A stretch of DNA of 10,027 nt from an uncultured Rhodospirillaceae bacterium. GTDB lineage: Bacteria > Pseudomonadota > Alphaproteobacteria > Rhodospirillales > Casp-alpha2. This document shows positions 1 to 6,307 of the stretch, in pieces (position 1 is the first letter of the stretch; every line of letters starts with the position of its first letter). The position numbers and the translations under genes were made by a program. The DNA is taken from the NCBI GenBank assembly GCA_913048145.1, contig CAJWVP010000081.1, positions 1-10,027 on the forward strand, given 5' to 3'. The notes under the pieces are model-generated. The model worked only from the letters and a program-made list of their open reading frames with translations, made no database searches and was not told the DNA's origin.

Positions 1-508
1 AATCGTCCAGGCCATCCTGAAAACCGAACAAGGGGTCGCTGCGCCACAGGATCTTGAGCGCCCGGTTACGGATGAACTCTGGAATATTATCCGCCAAGAA
101 CGGAGTGAAGTCGGAATCCGTGTCGAGGCTCTCAATTGGTGGCAGAGCGCTAACCGCCTCTTTTTCCTCAGGCGTCAATTCCCGTTCCGGGTAATCCGAG
201 GCCACTTCCTTCATTGGGATATTGCCGTCAAGCGGCGGAGCCTCGACTGTGCCGCCCCCCCCTTCACTCTCCTCGGCGTCGGCCAAAGGTGTCATAGGCG
301 GCACGAAATTCCGGACCTGGATGCCGCCCGGAAGATTCGCCGGATCTGGCAGATCCTCGAACCCAACGGGCGCCTCGCGAGGTGGACTTACGTCATCCGA
401 CGGCAGAGCATCAACATGCCGAGCAGCCATGTTTTCGGCCTCACTGGCACCACCTTTCGTCTTCAGGCGCGACCACCGCGCCATGCGCCCCTCGCCCCGC
501 TCAGCCAT
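1..508 (-). CDS. DUF3306 family protein, partial (C-terminus beyond left edge)
   Basis: An open frame reads leftward from ATG at 508 and stays open to base 2, giving at least 169 residues. The N-terminus (MAERGEGRMARWSRLK) is basic, followed by a long acidic, proline-rich low-complexity stretch. The visible end contains PEFIRNRALKILWRSDPLF and then GFQDGLDD. This WRSDP...DGLxDY-type end is what I know of the DUF3306 family, a companion of formate dehydrogenase genes in proteobacteria. The start overlaps the DUF3305 stop by 8 bases (ATGGCTGA), so the two are very likely translationally coupled. No membrane segment or cysteine motif is visible and the biochemical role is unknown. A role in FDH assembly is inferred from context only. 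Family call fairly sure, function not. Confidence 0.85.
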   Translation of the reverse strand, partial: MAERGEGRMARWSRLKTKGGASEAENMAARHVDALPSDDVSPPREAPVGFEDLPDPANLPGGIQVRNFVPPMTPLADAEESEGGGGTVEAPPLDGNIPMKEVASDYPERELTPEEKEAVSALPPIESLDTDSDFTPFLADNIPEFIRNRALKILWRSDPLFGFQDGLDD

Positions 509-1046
509 GACCGCTTCCATTGCCGCCGCGAACAGGGGGCGAGTGTCGGGAGAAATCCCCCTTGCGCGGATCATAGGCCTTCTTGTTCTTACGCTTCTTG
601 AAGGGCTCGTCCACGTGGTGACTGTCCACGAACTGCTGTACCCACGCGCCGATTTGATCGGGCATGGGTACGCCCTCGACGATTTCCTCATCGCCTTCCG
701 TGTAGCTTTCCGCCTCATAGGGGCAGACTGTGGCTAGGAACGGCATGATCTCTGGTTCATCCGCCTCGGTGCCGCGGGTCAGGACCACATAAACATGCGG
801 CGGCACGTTTGTTAGATTCGCGCGGTAGCCCTCCGTCTCACGGCGGAACAATTCGATATCCAATGTCCCGATTAAGAAGTGTTCCCAGCCCTCGCCAGCG
901 CGCAACGGCAGCCACTCGGCCGGAGATACCAAAGGCGCGGCCCCCGGGATCACCGCCACCGGCTCCCAGGTGTAGTCGGCCCAGCGGCTATCGATCTCGC
1001 GGCGTTCGACAACTATGCCGACGCGCATGCTTTCCAAAGCGCTCAT
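501..1046 (-). CDS. DUF3305 domain protein (FDH-cluster conserved protein)
   Basis: A 181-residue soluble protein. Its core, RVGIVVERREIDSRWADYTW, then the GTLDIELFRRETEGYRANL region and PPHVYVVLTRG, matches the DUF3305 family as I recall it. The acidic middle (PEIMPFLATVCPYEAESY) precedes a C-terminal section with a Lys/Arg patch (FKKRKNKKAYDPRKGDF) and a glycine-rich tail. The ATG at 1046 overlaps the mobA stop by 4 bases (ATGA), and its own stop overlaps the DUF3306 start, which supports the chosen start and a single transcript. No signal peptide, transmembrane segment or metal motif is seen. DUF3305 and DUF3306 typically sit together near FDH and molybdenum cofactor genes. A maturation or targeting role is inference; no enzymatic activity can be assigned. 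Confidence 0.88.
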   Translation of the reverse strand: MSALESMRVGIVVERREIDSRWADYTWEPVAVIPGAAPLVSPAEWLPLRAGEGWEHFLIGTLDIELFRRETEGYRANLTNVPPHVYVVLTRGTEADEPEIMPFLATVCPYEAESYTEGDEEIVEGVPMPDQIGAWVQQFVDSHHVDEPFKKRKNKKAYDPRKGDFSRHSPPVRGGNGSGHG

Positions 1047-1672
1047 GCTGCACCTCGTTGGCCCAGCAGGCGGCGCGCTTCTTCCAAGTTTTCCGGCCGG
1101 TTGACGTTGAAGAAAGGATCTATGCCATCGGCGTCAACCGCGAAACTCACGTGCGCGGTCCGGTAGCGGGCCGTCCAGCGGTCGATCTTGCGCATCTCTT
1201 CGTTCTCCATGACGGCCCGCAACTCGTCCATGAGCCGCAGCGGCCAGAGCGCGAATACCGGATGGGTCCGATCTTGCGACATGGCACAGACGATCTCTGC
1301 CCCCTCTTCCGCGGCGGCGGCATGAAACCGCGCCACCATATCAGCTGGCAGAAACGGTGCATCGGTAGCGAAGGATGCCAGCCATTCGGCCGCCGGCGCC
1401 TCACGCCGCGCCCAATCCATGCCCGTCAAGATGCCCGCCAACGGTCCGGCGAAGTCGCCGATGACGTCGGAAGCGACCGGCAAATTGCACTCCCGGAACC
1501 GGTCCGGGTCGCCGTTCGCGTTGAGCACAAGGGCATCCACCTGCGGACGGGCGCGAGAGATCACCCGGTCCAAGATGCGTTGGCCTTCCAATTCCAGCAG
1601 GCTTTTGTCGCCACCGCCCATGCGCCGCGCCAGGCCGCCAGCCAGTAAAACACCGACAGTGCCGGTGCTCAT
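1043..1672 (-). CDS. mobA: Molybdenum cofactor guanylyltransferase MobA
   Basis: A 209-residue cytoplasmic enzyme, close to the usual MobA length. It transfers GMP from GTP to Mo- or W-molybdopterin to give the guanine dinucleotide cofactor (MGD) used by DMSO-reductase-family enzymes such as formate dehydrogenase. The N-terminal nucleotide-binding signature is clear: LLAGGLARRMGGGDKSLLEL at about residues 9-28, with the catalytic-type GG...DK. Other family marks are the GDFAGPLAGILTGMDWA segment near residues 72-88, ATDAPFLP near 102-109, HPVFALWP near 137-144, and the terminal FFNVNRPENLEEA. The ATG at 1672 overlaps the fdhD stop by 4 bases and the end overlaps DUF3305, so it lies mid-operon. 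An alternative would be another sugar- or nucleotide-transferase of the same fold, but the motifs and context favour MobA strongly. Confidence 0.95.
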   Translation of the reverse strand: MSTGTVGVLLAGGLARRMGGGDKSLLELEGQRILDRVISRARPQVDALVLNANGDPDRFRECNLPVASDVIGDFAGPLAGILTGMDWARREAPAAEWLASFATDAPFLPADMVARFHAAAAEEGAEIVCAMSQDRTHPVFALWPLRLMDELRAVMENEEMRKIDRWTARYRTAHVSFAVDADGIDPFFNVNRPENLEEARRLLGQRGAA

Positions 1673-2547
1673 GCTGACGCTCCCTTCCGCCGGAGTTTCG
1701 CGGGCTCATCCTCGATCGCTGCGTAATCGGCGTCGTAGTCTATGCGCTCAGACCCGGCCAAGGCGACGAACCGCTTGCCCCGAGAGCGGCCAATCAGGGT
1801 CAGCCCCACCTGACGCGCGAGATCCACCCCCCACGCGGTGAACCCGGACCGTGACGCAAGGATGGGGATACCCATCTGGACAGTCTTGATGACCATCTCG
1901 GAGGTCAACCGACCAGTGGTGTAGAAAATCTTGTTGTCGCCGCTGATCTTGTTCAGGAACATGTAGCCTGCAATCTTATCCACTGCGTTGTGGCGTCCCA
2001 CATCCTCCATATAAAGCAGCACGCGATCCGCCTGACACAGGACGCAACCGTGGATGGCTCCCGCCTCCAGGTAAAGGCTCGGCATGGTGTTGATCTTCTT
2101 AACTAGCGCGTAAAGCCACGATGTCTTGATCCGGACGTCGGCCGACAATTGGGCATCCTTGAAACTTTCCATGACGTCGCCAAACACCGTGCCCTGTGCG
2201 CATCCGGACGTCAGCGTCTTTTTCTTCAGCTTGTCCTCGAAATCCGTCTCCGTAGCAGTCCGCACTACGACGGTTTCTATATCCTCTTCGTATTCGATTC
2301 CCGTCACCTCGTCGTCAGGGCCGAGCATGTTCTGGTTCACGAGGTAACCGACGGCCAGGTACTCGGGATAGTCACAGATAGTCATCATGGTGACGATTTC
2401 GCGGGAATTCAGGAACAGGGTCAACGGTCGCTCCACGGTCACCGAGGTGGTTACGGGCTTGCCCTCGTGATCGATGCCCTCGACCCGTTCAGTGAGACGC
2501 GGATCCATTGGATCCGGCGCGACCAGCGTTTCCGATGTTTGGTTCAT
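1669..2547 (-). CDS. fdhD: Formate dehydrogenase accessory sulfurtransferase FdhD
   Basis: A 292-residue protein from ATG 2547. FdhD passes sulfur from IscS to the bis-MGD cofactor, which is needed for active formate dehydrogenase. Family marks: RPLTLFLNSREIVTMMTICD (40-59), EDVGRHNAVDKI (181-192), YTTGRLTSEMV (210-220), ASRSGFTAWGVDLARQVGLT (231-250) and RGKRF (256-260). The ATG at 2547 is preceded by GAAGAGAG at a good distance. An upstream in-frame ATG at 2616 would add 23 residues, but it has a poorer ribosome site and would overlap the likely promoter. Oddity: where E. coli FdhD has its CxxC, this protein has GCAQG, so only one cysteine (C116). A separate CVLC pair (C168/C171) lies just before EDVGRHN. 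It is probably the first gene of the operon with mobA, DUF3305 and DUF3306. Confidence 0.95.
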   Translation of the reverse strand: MNQTSETLVAPDPMDPRLTERVEGIDHEGKPVTTSVTVERPLTLFLNSREIVTMMTICDYPEYLAVGYLVNQNMLGPDDEVTGIEYEEDIETVVVRTATETDFEDKLKKKTLTSGCAQGTVFGDVMESFKDAQLSADVRIKTSWLYALVKKINTMPSLYLEAGAIHGCVLCQADRVLLYMEDVGRHNAVDKIAGYMFLNKISGDNKIFYTTGRLTSEMVIKTVQMGIPILASRSGFTAWGVDLARQVGLTLIGRSRGKRFVALAGSERIDYDADYAAIEDEPAKLRRKGASA

Positions 2548-2576
2548 GATGCTCTCTTCACGACGGCGGTCTCCCT

Positions 2577-2606
2577 GATATATGGGAAGGCATGATGTCG
2601 ATCCAA
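2577..2606 (-). promoter_or_regulatory. Possible promoter of the fdhD operon
   Basis: On the minus strand TTGGAT (2601-2606) is followed after 18 bases by TATATC (2577-2582), about 30 bases before the fdhD ATG at 2547. The -10 matches sigma-70 consensus at 4 of 6 positions and the -35 at only 3 of 6. Position and spacing are right and it would agree with the chosen fdhD start, but the match is modest. Confidence 0.3.
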
Positions 2607-2620
2607 GGCCGCCCATGCAA

Positions 2621-2693
2621 GCGAACGCCGCCCCCCATCAGAACCAAAGCCTTTGCCAAAGGCGAACGCCTATGCTTGAAAGGGCTCGAACGC
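2621..2693. repeat. Three CGAACGC copies and an inverted repeat in the fdhD-tupB divergent region
   Basis: The nonamer GCGAACGCC occurs at 2621-2629 and again at 2662-2670, exactly 41 bases apart, close to four helical turns. A third CGAACGC core is at 2687-2693. Between the first two, GCCTTT-GCC-AAAGGC (2649-2663) is a perfect 6-base inverted repeat with a 3-base centre. The group lies upstream of both divergent operons, so it may be an operator for a regulator of metal uptake or FDH genes. It does not look like the ModE palindrome I know. Presence of the repeats is certain; regulatory meaning is inference. Confidence 0.4.
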
Positions 2694-2706
2694 AGTATCG
2701 GAACAG

Positions 2707-3417
2707 ATGTTCATGAACGACATCAGCGACGCTTTCGCTGCGGCCTTTGCCATGGTCGCCGGGTTTGACAAGGACCTGGCAGAAATTGTTGGTCTGTCCC
2801 TCGAGGTCAGTCTGTCCGCAGTGTTCATCGCCACCGTCATCGGGTTGCCACTGGGGGCGGCGACGGCGCTGTTTCGATTTCCGGGCCGGAAGGTCATCAT
2901 CGTCGTCCTGAATGCCTTCATGGGCCTACCACCGGTGGTGGTCGGCCTCATTGTCTACCTGCTGCTTAGCCGTGCTGGCCCGTTCGGAGTGCTGGGACTG
3001 TTGTTCACGCCAACGGCGATGATCATCGCCCAGGTCATTCTGGTAACGCCAATCATCGCGTCCCTGACCCGCCAGGTGATGGAGGATCTGTGGCGCGAGT
3101 ACGAAGAGCAAATGCGCTCGCTCGGCGCCGGCCCGGTACGCTCGCTCACGGCGCTGCTTTGGGATGGTCGGTTCTCGCTATTCACTGCGATCCTGGCTGG
3201 CTTCGGCCGGGCCAGCGCCGAGGTCGGCGCGGTGATGATCGTCGGCGGTAACATCGATCATGCCACCCGGGTAATGACCACGGCCATCGCGCTGGAGGTT
3301 TCTAGAGGCGACCTGGCCCTCGCGCTGGGATTGGGTCTGATCCTTCTGGTGCTGTCCACCTGCGTCAACGGCGCAGCGTTCCTGATCCGGGACGCCGCGC
3401 AAAAGCGGCATGCGTAA
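2707..3417 (+). CDS. tupB: Tungstate ABC transporter permease TupB
   Basis: A 236-residue inner-membrane permease, the usual size for TupB. About five hydrophobic segments are visible (roughly residues 28-56, 62-88, 96-120, 155-181 and 203-227). The cytoplasmic coupling loop (EAA-type) lies near 131-155: it begins EYEEQMRSLGAGPVRSL and is followed by AGFGRASAEVGAVMIVGGNI. FMGLPPVVVGLIVYLLLSRAGP is characteristic of the tungstate/molybdate permease branch. The first ATG is at 2707 and a second at 2713; the only upstream ribosome-site candidate is a weak GGAA, so the exact start is uncertain by two residues. It is the first gene of tupBCA and diverges from fdhD. Substrate assignment rests mainly on the TupA partner; a ModB-like molybdate permease is the alternative. 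Confidence 0.9.
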   Translation: MFMNDISDAFAAAFAMVAGFDKDLAEIVGLSLEVSLSAVFIATVIGLPLGAATALFRFPGRKVIIVVLNAFMGLPPVVVGLIVYLLLSRAGPFGVLGLLFTPTAMIIAQVILVTPIIASLTRQVMEDLWREYEEQMRSLGAGPVRSLTALLWDGRFSLFTAILAGFGRASAEVGAVMIVGGNIDHATRVMTTAIALEVSRGDLALALGLGLILLVLSTCVNGAAFLIRDAAQKRHA

Positions 3418-4216
3418 TCCCATGAATCCACGTGCCGATATCCTGCCCCTGGTCCTCGACGACGTCTCCTTTGAGATCAACGGCATGCGCCTGATCAAGG
3501 ATCTCAGTTGCACTTTCGAGGCCGGGCCACGGACGGCCATCATCGGCCCGAACGGCGCCGGGAAAAGCCTGTTCCTGCGGCTCTGCCACGGACTGCTAAC
3601 GCCGAGCGCCGGAACCATCCGCTGGGCTGGACCGGATGGCGCCAATTCTGTAACGGCACAAGCCATGGTGTTTCAGCGCCCCGTCATGCTGCGCCGATCT
3701 GTCGCAGCGAACGTGGATTTCGCCCTGAAACTCAGAGACCACGGAAAACCCGACCGGACCGTGATCATCGACGAGGTCCTCGGCCGGTGTGGCCTCCGCC
3801 GCCTGAAGGACAACCCGGCCCGTGTGCTGTCCTTTGGTGAACAGCAGAAGCTCGCCCTCGCCCGGGCCTGGGCCCTGAAGCCGCAAGTCCTGTTCCTGGA
3901 CGAGCCGACGGCCAGCCTGGATCCGGCCGCCACCCATGCAGTGGAGGAAATCGTGCAGGCCATTCACCACGAGGGCACGCGGATCATCATGACCACCCAC
4001 GACCTGGGTCAGGCCCGTCGGCTCGCCGATGAAGTAATCTTCCTACACCGGGGTCGTATGCTCGAATACGCGCCGACCGAGACGTTCTTCACTGAGCCCA
4101 AGAACGACCTCGCCCAGGCCTTTGTTAAAGGTGAATTGCTTTGGTGGAAACTGGGCAAAGACAACCGGCGCGCTGGCGGATACGAGATTGACAAGGCGCC
4201 GCGACGCCGAAATTGA
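3410..4216 (+). CDS. tupC: Tungstate ABC transporter ATP-binding protein TupC
   Basis: A 268-residue cytoplasmic ATPase that would energise TupB. Motifs in order: Walker A GPNGAGKS (46-53), Q-loop FQRP (88-91), signature LSFGEQQKLALARAW (140-154), Walker B VLFLDEP (160-166), D-loop SLDPAA, and the H-loop TTHD (195-198). The signature has Phe in place of the first Gly of LSGGQ; aromatic residues are tolerated there in several ABC families. The C-terminal tail is short, without the molybdate-binding (TOBE/MOP) domain seen in ModC, which favours the Tup type. ATG 3410 overlaps the tupB stop by 8 bases; an in-frame ATG at 3422 just past that stop is the alternative start. The stop codon overlaps a TTGACA hexamer (4213-4218). 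Confidence 0.92.
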   Translation: MRNPMNPRADILPLVLDDVSFEINGMRLIKDLSCTFEAGPRTAIIGPNGAGKSLFLRLCHGLLTPSAGTIRWAGPDGANSVTAQAMVFQRPVMLRRSVAANVDFALKLRDHGKPDRTVIIDEVLGRCGLRRLKDNPARVLSFGEQQKLALARAWALKPQVLFLDEPTASLDPAATHAVEEIVQAIHHEGTRIIMTTHDLGQARRLADEVIFLHRGRMLEYAPTETFFTEPKNDLAQAFVKGELLWWKLGKDNRRAGGYEIDKAPRRRN

Positions 4217-4241
4217 CAACCCGCAACCCGGTTACTATGCA
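4213..4241 (+). promoter_or_regulatory. Possible internal promoter ahead of tupA
   Basis: A perfect TTGACA (4213-4218) overlaps the tupC stop codon. With a 17-base spacer the -10 would be TATGCA (4236-4241), which matches only 3 of 6 positions; TACTAT at 4233-4238 is a better hexamer but its spacer is only 14. It could give extra transcription of the binding-protein gene, which is often needed in excess. Weak without transcript data. Confidence 0.25.
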
Positions 4242-4275
4242 GGCTGGTAACGATTTATTTTCGGAAGGAATACGC

Positions 4276-5121
4276 ATGGCACCAGTGCCACCAACCCGTC
4301 GCATTCGCACGACGCTGATCGCCGCACTGGTTTTGGTCTTTAGCAGTTTTAAGGTCTCTGCAGCCGACCGCTTCATCACAGTCGCCTCAACCACCTCAAC
4401 CCGCAACTCCGGTCTATACGACCACATCCTACCACTGTTCACCGAGGCAACGGGAGTGACGATCAGGGTCGTCGCTGTCGGCACAGGTCAAGCCATCCGT
4501 CTGGCCAAGGCTGGCGACGCCGACGTCCTATTCGTGCACCATCGACCATCCGAAGAAGCTTTCGTGAGGAAAGGCTTCGGCGTCAAGCGCTACGATGTCA
4601 TGTACAACGACTTCGTCATCGTTGGCCCTAAGGCGGACCCCGCCGGTGCGGCCAAACAGAATGCCGCCGCCGCTGCCCTGACGGCCATCGCCAAGGCCAA
4701 TTGGCCGTTTACGTCGCGCGGAGACGACAGCGGCACCCACAAAAAGGAGATGGGGCTATGGCGCGCGGCCGGCGTCAATACGGCCAAGTCGGCTGGTGAA
4801 TGGTACCGGGAGACCGGATCGGGTATGGGCGCTACGCTTAACACGGCCTCAGCGATGAACGCCTATGCACTGACCGATCGCGCCACCTGGCTAAAATTTG
4901 CGAACAAAGGAGAATTGACGATCGTCAACGAAGGCGACAAGAGTTTGTTCAACCCTTATGGTGTGATTCTCGTGGATCCGAAAAAACATCCCCACACCAA
5001 AGTCAAGAACGGCCAAGCCTTCATAAATTGGCTGATCTCGGACGCCGGGCAGCGAGCTATCGCCGCCTACGAAATTAACGGCCAACAGGCCTTTTTTCCA
5101 AACGTCAAATCCGCCAACTGA
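4276..5121 (+). CDS. tupA: Tungstate ABC transporter substrate-binding protein TupA
   Basis: A 281-residue exported binding protein. A basic N-terminus (PTRRIRTT) and a hydrophobic core (LIAALVLVFSSF) end in VSA-A, a typical Sec cleavage site near residue 29. Tup-type oxyanion-binding signatures follow: TTSTRNSGL (39-47), VGTGQAI (68-74), GDADVLFVHHRPSEEAF, MYNDFVIVGPKADPAG, FTSRGDDSGTHKKEMG (135-150) and RETGSGMG. These fit TupA rather than ModA or WtpA as I know them. ATG 4276 is preceded by GGAAGGAA (4263-4270) with 5 bases between, clearly better than the in-frame TTG at 4213, which would spoil the signal peptide. It lies 59 bases after tupC and is last in the operon. High-affinity tungstate (or molybdate) capture in the periplasm is the expected role; sequence alone does not prove W/Mo selectivity. 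Confidence 0.94.
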   Translation: MAPVPPTRRIRTTLIAALVLVFSSFKVSAADRFITVASTTSTRNSGLYDHILPLFTEATGVTIRVVAVGTGQAIRLAKAGDADVLFVHHRPSEEAFVRKGFGVKRYDVMYNDFVIVGPKADPAGAAKQNAAAAALTAIAKANWPFTSRGDDSGTHKKEMGLWRAAGVNTAKSAGEWYRETGSGMGATLNTASAMNAYALTDRATWLKFANKGELTIVNEGDKSLFNPYGVILVDPKKHPHTKVKNGQAFINWLISDAGQRAIAAYEINGQQAFFPNVKSAN

Positions 5122-5130
5122 CATCGGTCG

Positions 5131-5368
5131 GCGATCGGCAAGACGTTCCGTCGGAGGGATCAATTTCAGCGTAGCGCCTTCGCCGGGCACGCTGGTTAAG
5201 ACCACCATTCCGGGGTTCAACCGGTCTGGATTCCAACAAGTAGACCCCAACCCCTTGCCATCTTGGGCCCGCGCTTCCGGATTGCTAATTTGGGTGAACG
5301 GCTCAAACAATCCGATTCAAATCCTCGAGGGGAATGCAGATCACCGTATCGGTCACTGAAATGCACAA
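5131..5368 (-). pseudogene. Relic of a sensor histidine kinase ATPase domain, frameshifted
   Basis: The 327-base gap between tupA and the DUF1330 gene holds no intact gene, but the minus strand translates as pieces of a histidine kinase HATPase domain. From about 5365, ISVTDTVICIPLEDLNR resembles the G1 box (DTGIGIP) with two Gly residues changed. At 5308-5311 the frame shifts by one base; the upstream frame meets TGA at 5305-5303. The next frame continues FEPFTQISNPEARAQDGKGL (F-box and G2 GxGLG) and ends with VVLTSVPGEGATLKL, the normal end of such domains. The G2 helix is scrambled (STCWNPDRLNPG). No start, dimerisation domain or clear N-box survives; KMLTNPLVHF just upstream may be an N-box trace. 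The relic abuts the tupA 3' end. I read this as a dead gene fragment. Confidence 0.75.
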
Positions 5369-5448
5369 GGGGGTTCGTGAGCATTTTCAGCATGAAGCTC
5401 TAATGGCGGCCTGAACCTGGCTGAGTGTTGAAATTTGCACGTACCGTA

Positions 5449-5736
5449 TCAGATTCCGTCGACGAGAACGGCATTGGTATGCGCGGCCTTGTGACGGAGC
5501 GCCATCGGCCCCTTGTAGTCCTCAGACCCGTGCCAAGCCTTGGCGCTTCCCATGTCCTTGAACTTCAGCACCACGCATCGCGGCGCCGGCCATTCGCCCT
5601 CCAGGATTTCCAAATCACCGCCACGCACCAGATATTCGCCACCATATTTGGCGATAGTCGCGGGCACCTGCTCGCGATACTGGGCATAGGTCTCTTCATC
5701 ACTCACCGTGACCTGCACAATCACATAGGCCGCCAT
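5449..5736 (-). CDS. DUF1330 family protein
   Basis: A 95-residue protein beginning MAAYVIVQVTVSDEETYAQY. The two-part alpha/beta layout, the EYLVRGGDLEILEGEW segment, and the FKDMGSAKAWHGSEDYKGPM stretch (residues about 59-78) match DUF1330, small proteins of the dimeric ferredoxin-like (alpha/beta barrel) fold. ATG 5736 is chosen because AGGAGG stands 7 bases upstream (about 5744-5749); an in-frame start at 5754 would include the ribosome site in the coding region. No signal peptide, membrane segment or cysteine motif is seen apart from one Cys. The gene is convergent with tupA and divergent from the tautomerase-like gene. No enzymatic role is established for the family as a whole, and no link to FDH is evident beyond location. 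Confidence 0.88.
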   Translation of the reverse strand: MAAYVIVQVTVSDEETYAQYREQVPATIAKYGGEYLVRGGDLEILEGEWPAPRCVVLKFKDMGSAKAWHGSEDYKGPMALRHKAAHTNAVLVDGI

Positions 5737-5901
5737 ATTCGTTCCTCCTGTCACCTACAATTGGGCCGTATCATCCGTTCGGCCGCACATTTACATATTC
5801 AGGATACGCGCCCGGCGCACGTGGGCAAGCGCGAGATTTACCGCCAAGATTCACGCCGCAACGTTCCTGTGCCGGGCTCCGCGCGCTTGTAACCATGAGG
5901 A

Positions 5902-5910
5902 TGCTAGGAT
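5902..5910 (+). promoter_or_regulatory. Possible extended -10 element upstream of the tautomerase-like gene
   Basis: TGCTAGGAT matches the extended -10 pattern TGnTAnnnT, 32 bases before the ATG at 5942. No good -35 stands at the right distance (TTGTAA at 5887-5892 is too close). Tentative. Confidence 0.22.
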
Positions 5911-5941
5911 AGATGTCTCGGCGAAACAGGGACACCCGTTC

Positions 5942-6292
5942 ATGCCTTCATTGACCTTGCACGTGGACAAAACATTAGCCAACGAACGGCTCACACCCGA
6001 GACTGTTCGAGACCTGGGTCACGACCTTGAGACCGCGGTCTTGTGCCATTTGAAGCCTGCCTCCAAGACCTTCCAGTTCGACCTCATCGTCTGTGAGACC
6101 TGTGGCCCCACCTACCCCGTTTCCATGTCCTTGCACTTCCGGGCGACCGAGGCGCGGGGCGAACCAGTGGTCATGGCATGCCTGCAGGAAATTGCCACTG
6201 CCATCGCCGACCATTTGGGCGCCGGCGCGCGGTTGCGGGCCTTTGCCGTTGACCAGAGCGGTCTGTTCTCCCTAGACCACAAAACCTCATGA
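5942..6292 (+). CDS. Small tautomerase-superfamily-like protein (CHMI/MIF type), hypothetical
   Basis: A 116-residue soluble protein, MPSLTLHVDKTL... The coding call is good: an AGGGA ribosome site (5928-5932) stands 9 bases before the ATG and codon use fits the neighbours. Pro follows Met directly, so Met removal would expose Pro-1, the catalytic base in the tautomerase superfamily. The length is near that of 5-carboxymethyl-2-hydroxymuconate isomerase (about 125). The second half (PVSMSLHFRATEARGEPVVM, then LQEIATAIADHL, then LRAFAVDQSGLFSLDH) recalls the second beta-alpha-beta unit of CHMI. A central CETCGPTYP could be chance or a metal or redox pair (CxxC). The similarity is by eye and distant, so the family is tentative. 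It stands 171 bases ahead of the Fe-S protein gene and may share its transcript. Confidence 0.6.
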   Translation: MPSLTLHVDKTLANERLTPETVRDLGHDLETAVLCHLKPASKTFQFDLIVCETCGPTYPVSMSLHFRATEARGEPVVMACLQEIATAIADHLGAGARLRAFAVDQSGLFSLDHKTS

Positions 6293-6307
6293 GCGGGTTC
6301 GCCCGTT
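6292..6307 (+). terminator. Short hairpin at the end of the tautomerase-like gene
   Basis: AGCGGG-TTCG-CCCGTT forms a 6-pair stem (one G-T pair) closed by a TTCG tetraloop directly at the stop codon. There is no T-run after it, so it may be an RNA-stabilising or weakly attenuating hairpin rather than a true intrinsic terminator. Confidence 0.3.

Noticed and set aside
222..737. Plus-strand open frame of about 171 codons
   Set aside because: Antisense to the DUF3306 and DUF3305 genes; low-complexity Pro/Ser/Arg product, typical of a shadow frame in GC-rich DNA.
809..1648. Long plus-strand open frame of about 279 codons
   Set aside because: It lies antisense to mobA and DUF3305, which have clear family motifs. 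Its product is rich in Arg, Pro and His with no recognisable domain.
2548..2616. Longer fdhD starting at ATG 2616
   Set aside because: The extra 23 residues lack family resemblance, the ribosome site is weaker, and it would run through the likely promoter.
2548..2706. Moco/Tuco riboswitch upstream of tupB or fdhD
   Set aside because: The leaders are too short for that structured RNA and I could not find its conserved stems.
4217..4275. GTTAC...GTAAC inverted repeat between tupC and tupA as a terminator or switch
   Set aside because: Only 5 pairs with an 11-base loop and no T-run; easily due to chance.
5810..5877. GCCCGGCGCAC and GTGCCGGGC arms in the DUF1330/tautomerase gap
   Set aside because: Imperfect arms about 50 bases apart in GC-rich DNA; no supporting context for an operator or mobile element end.
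5425..5892. Plus-strand open frame of about 155 codons
   Set aside because: Antisense to the DUF1330 gene, which has a strong ribosome site and family match.
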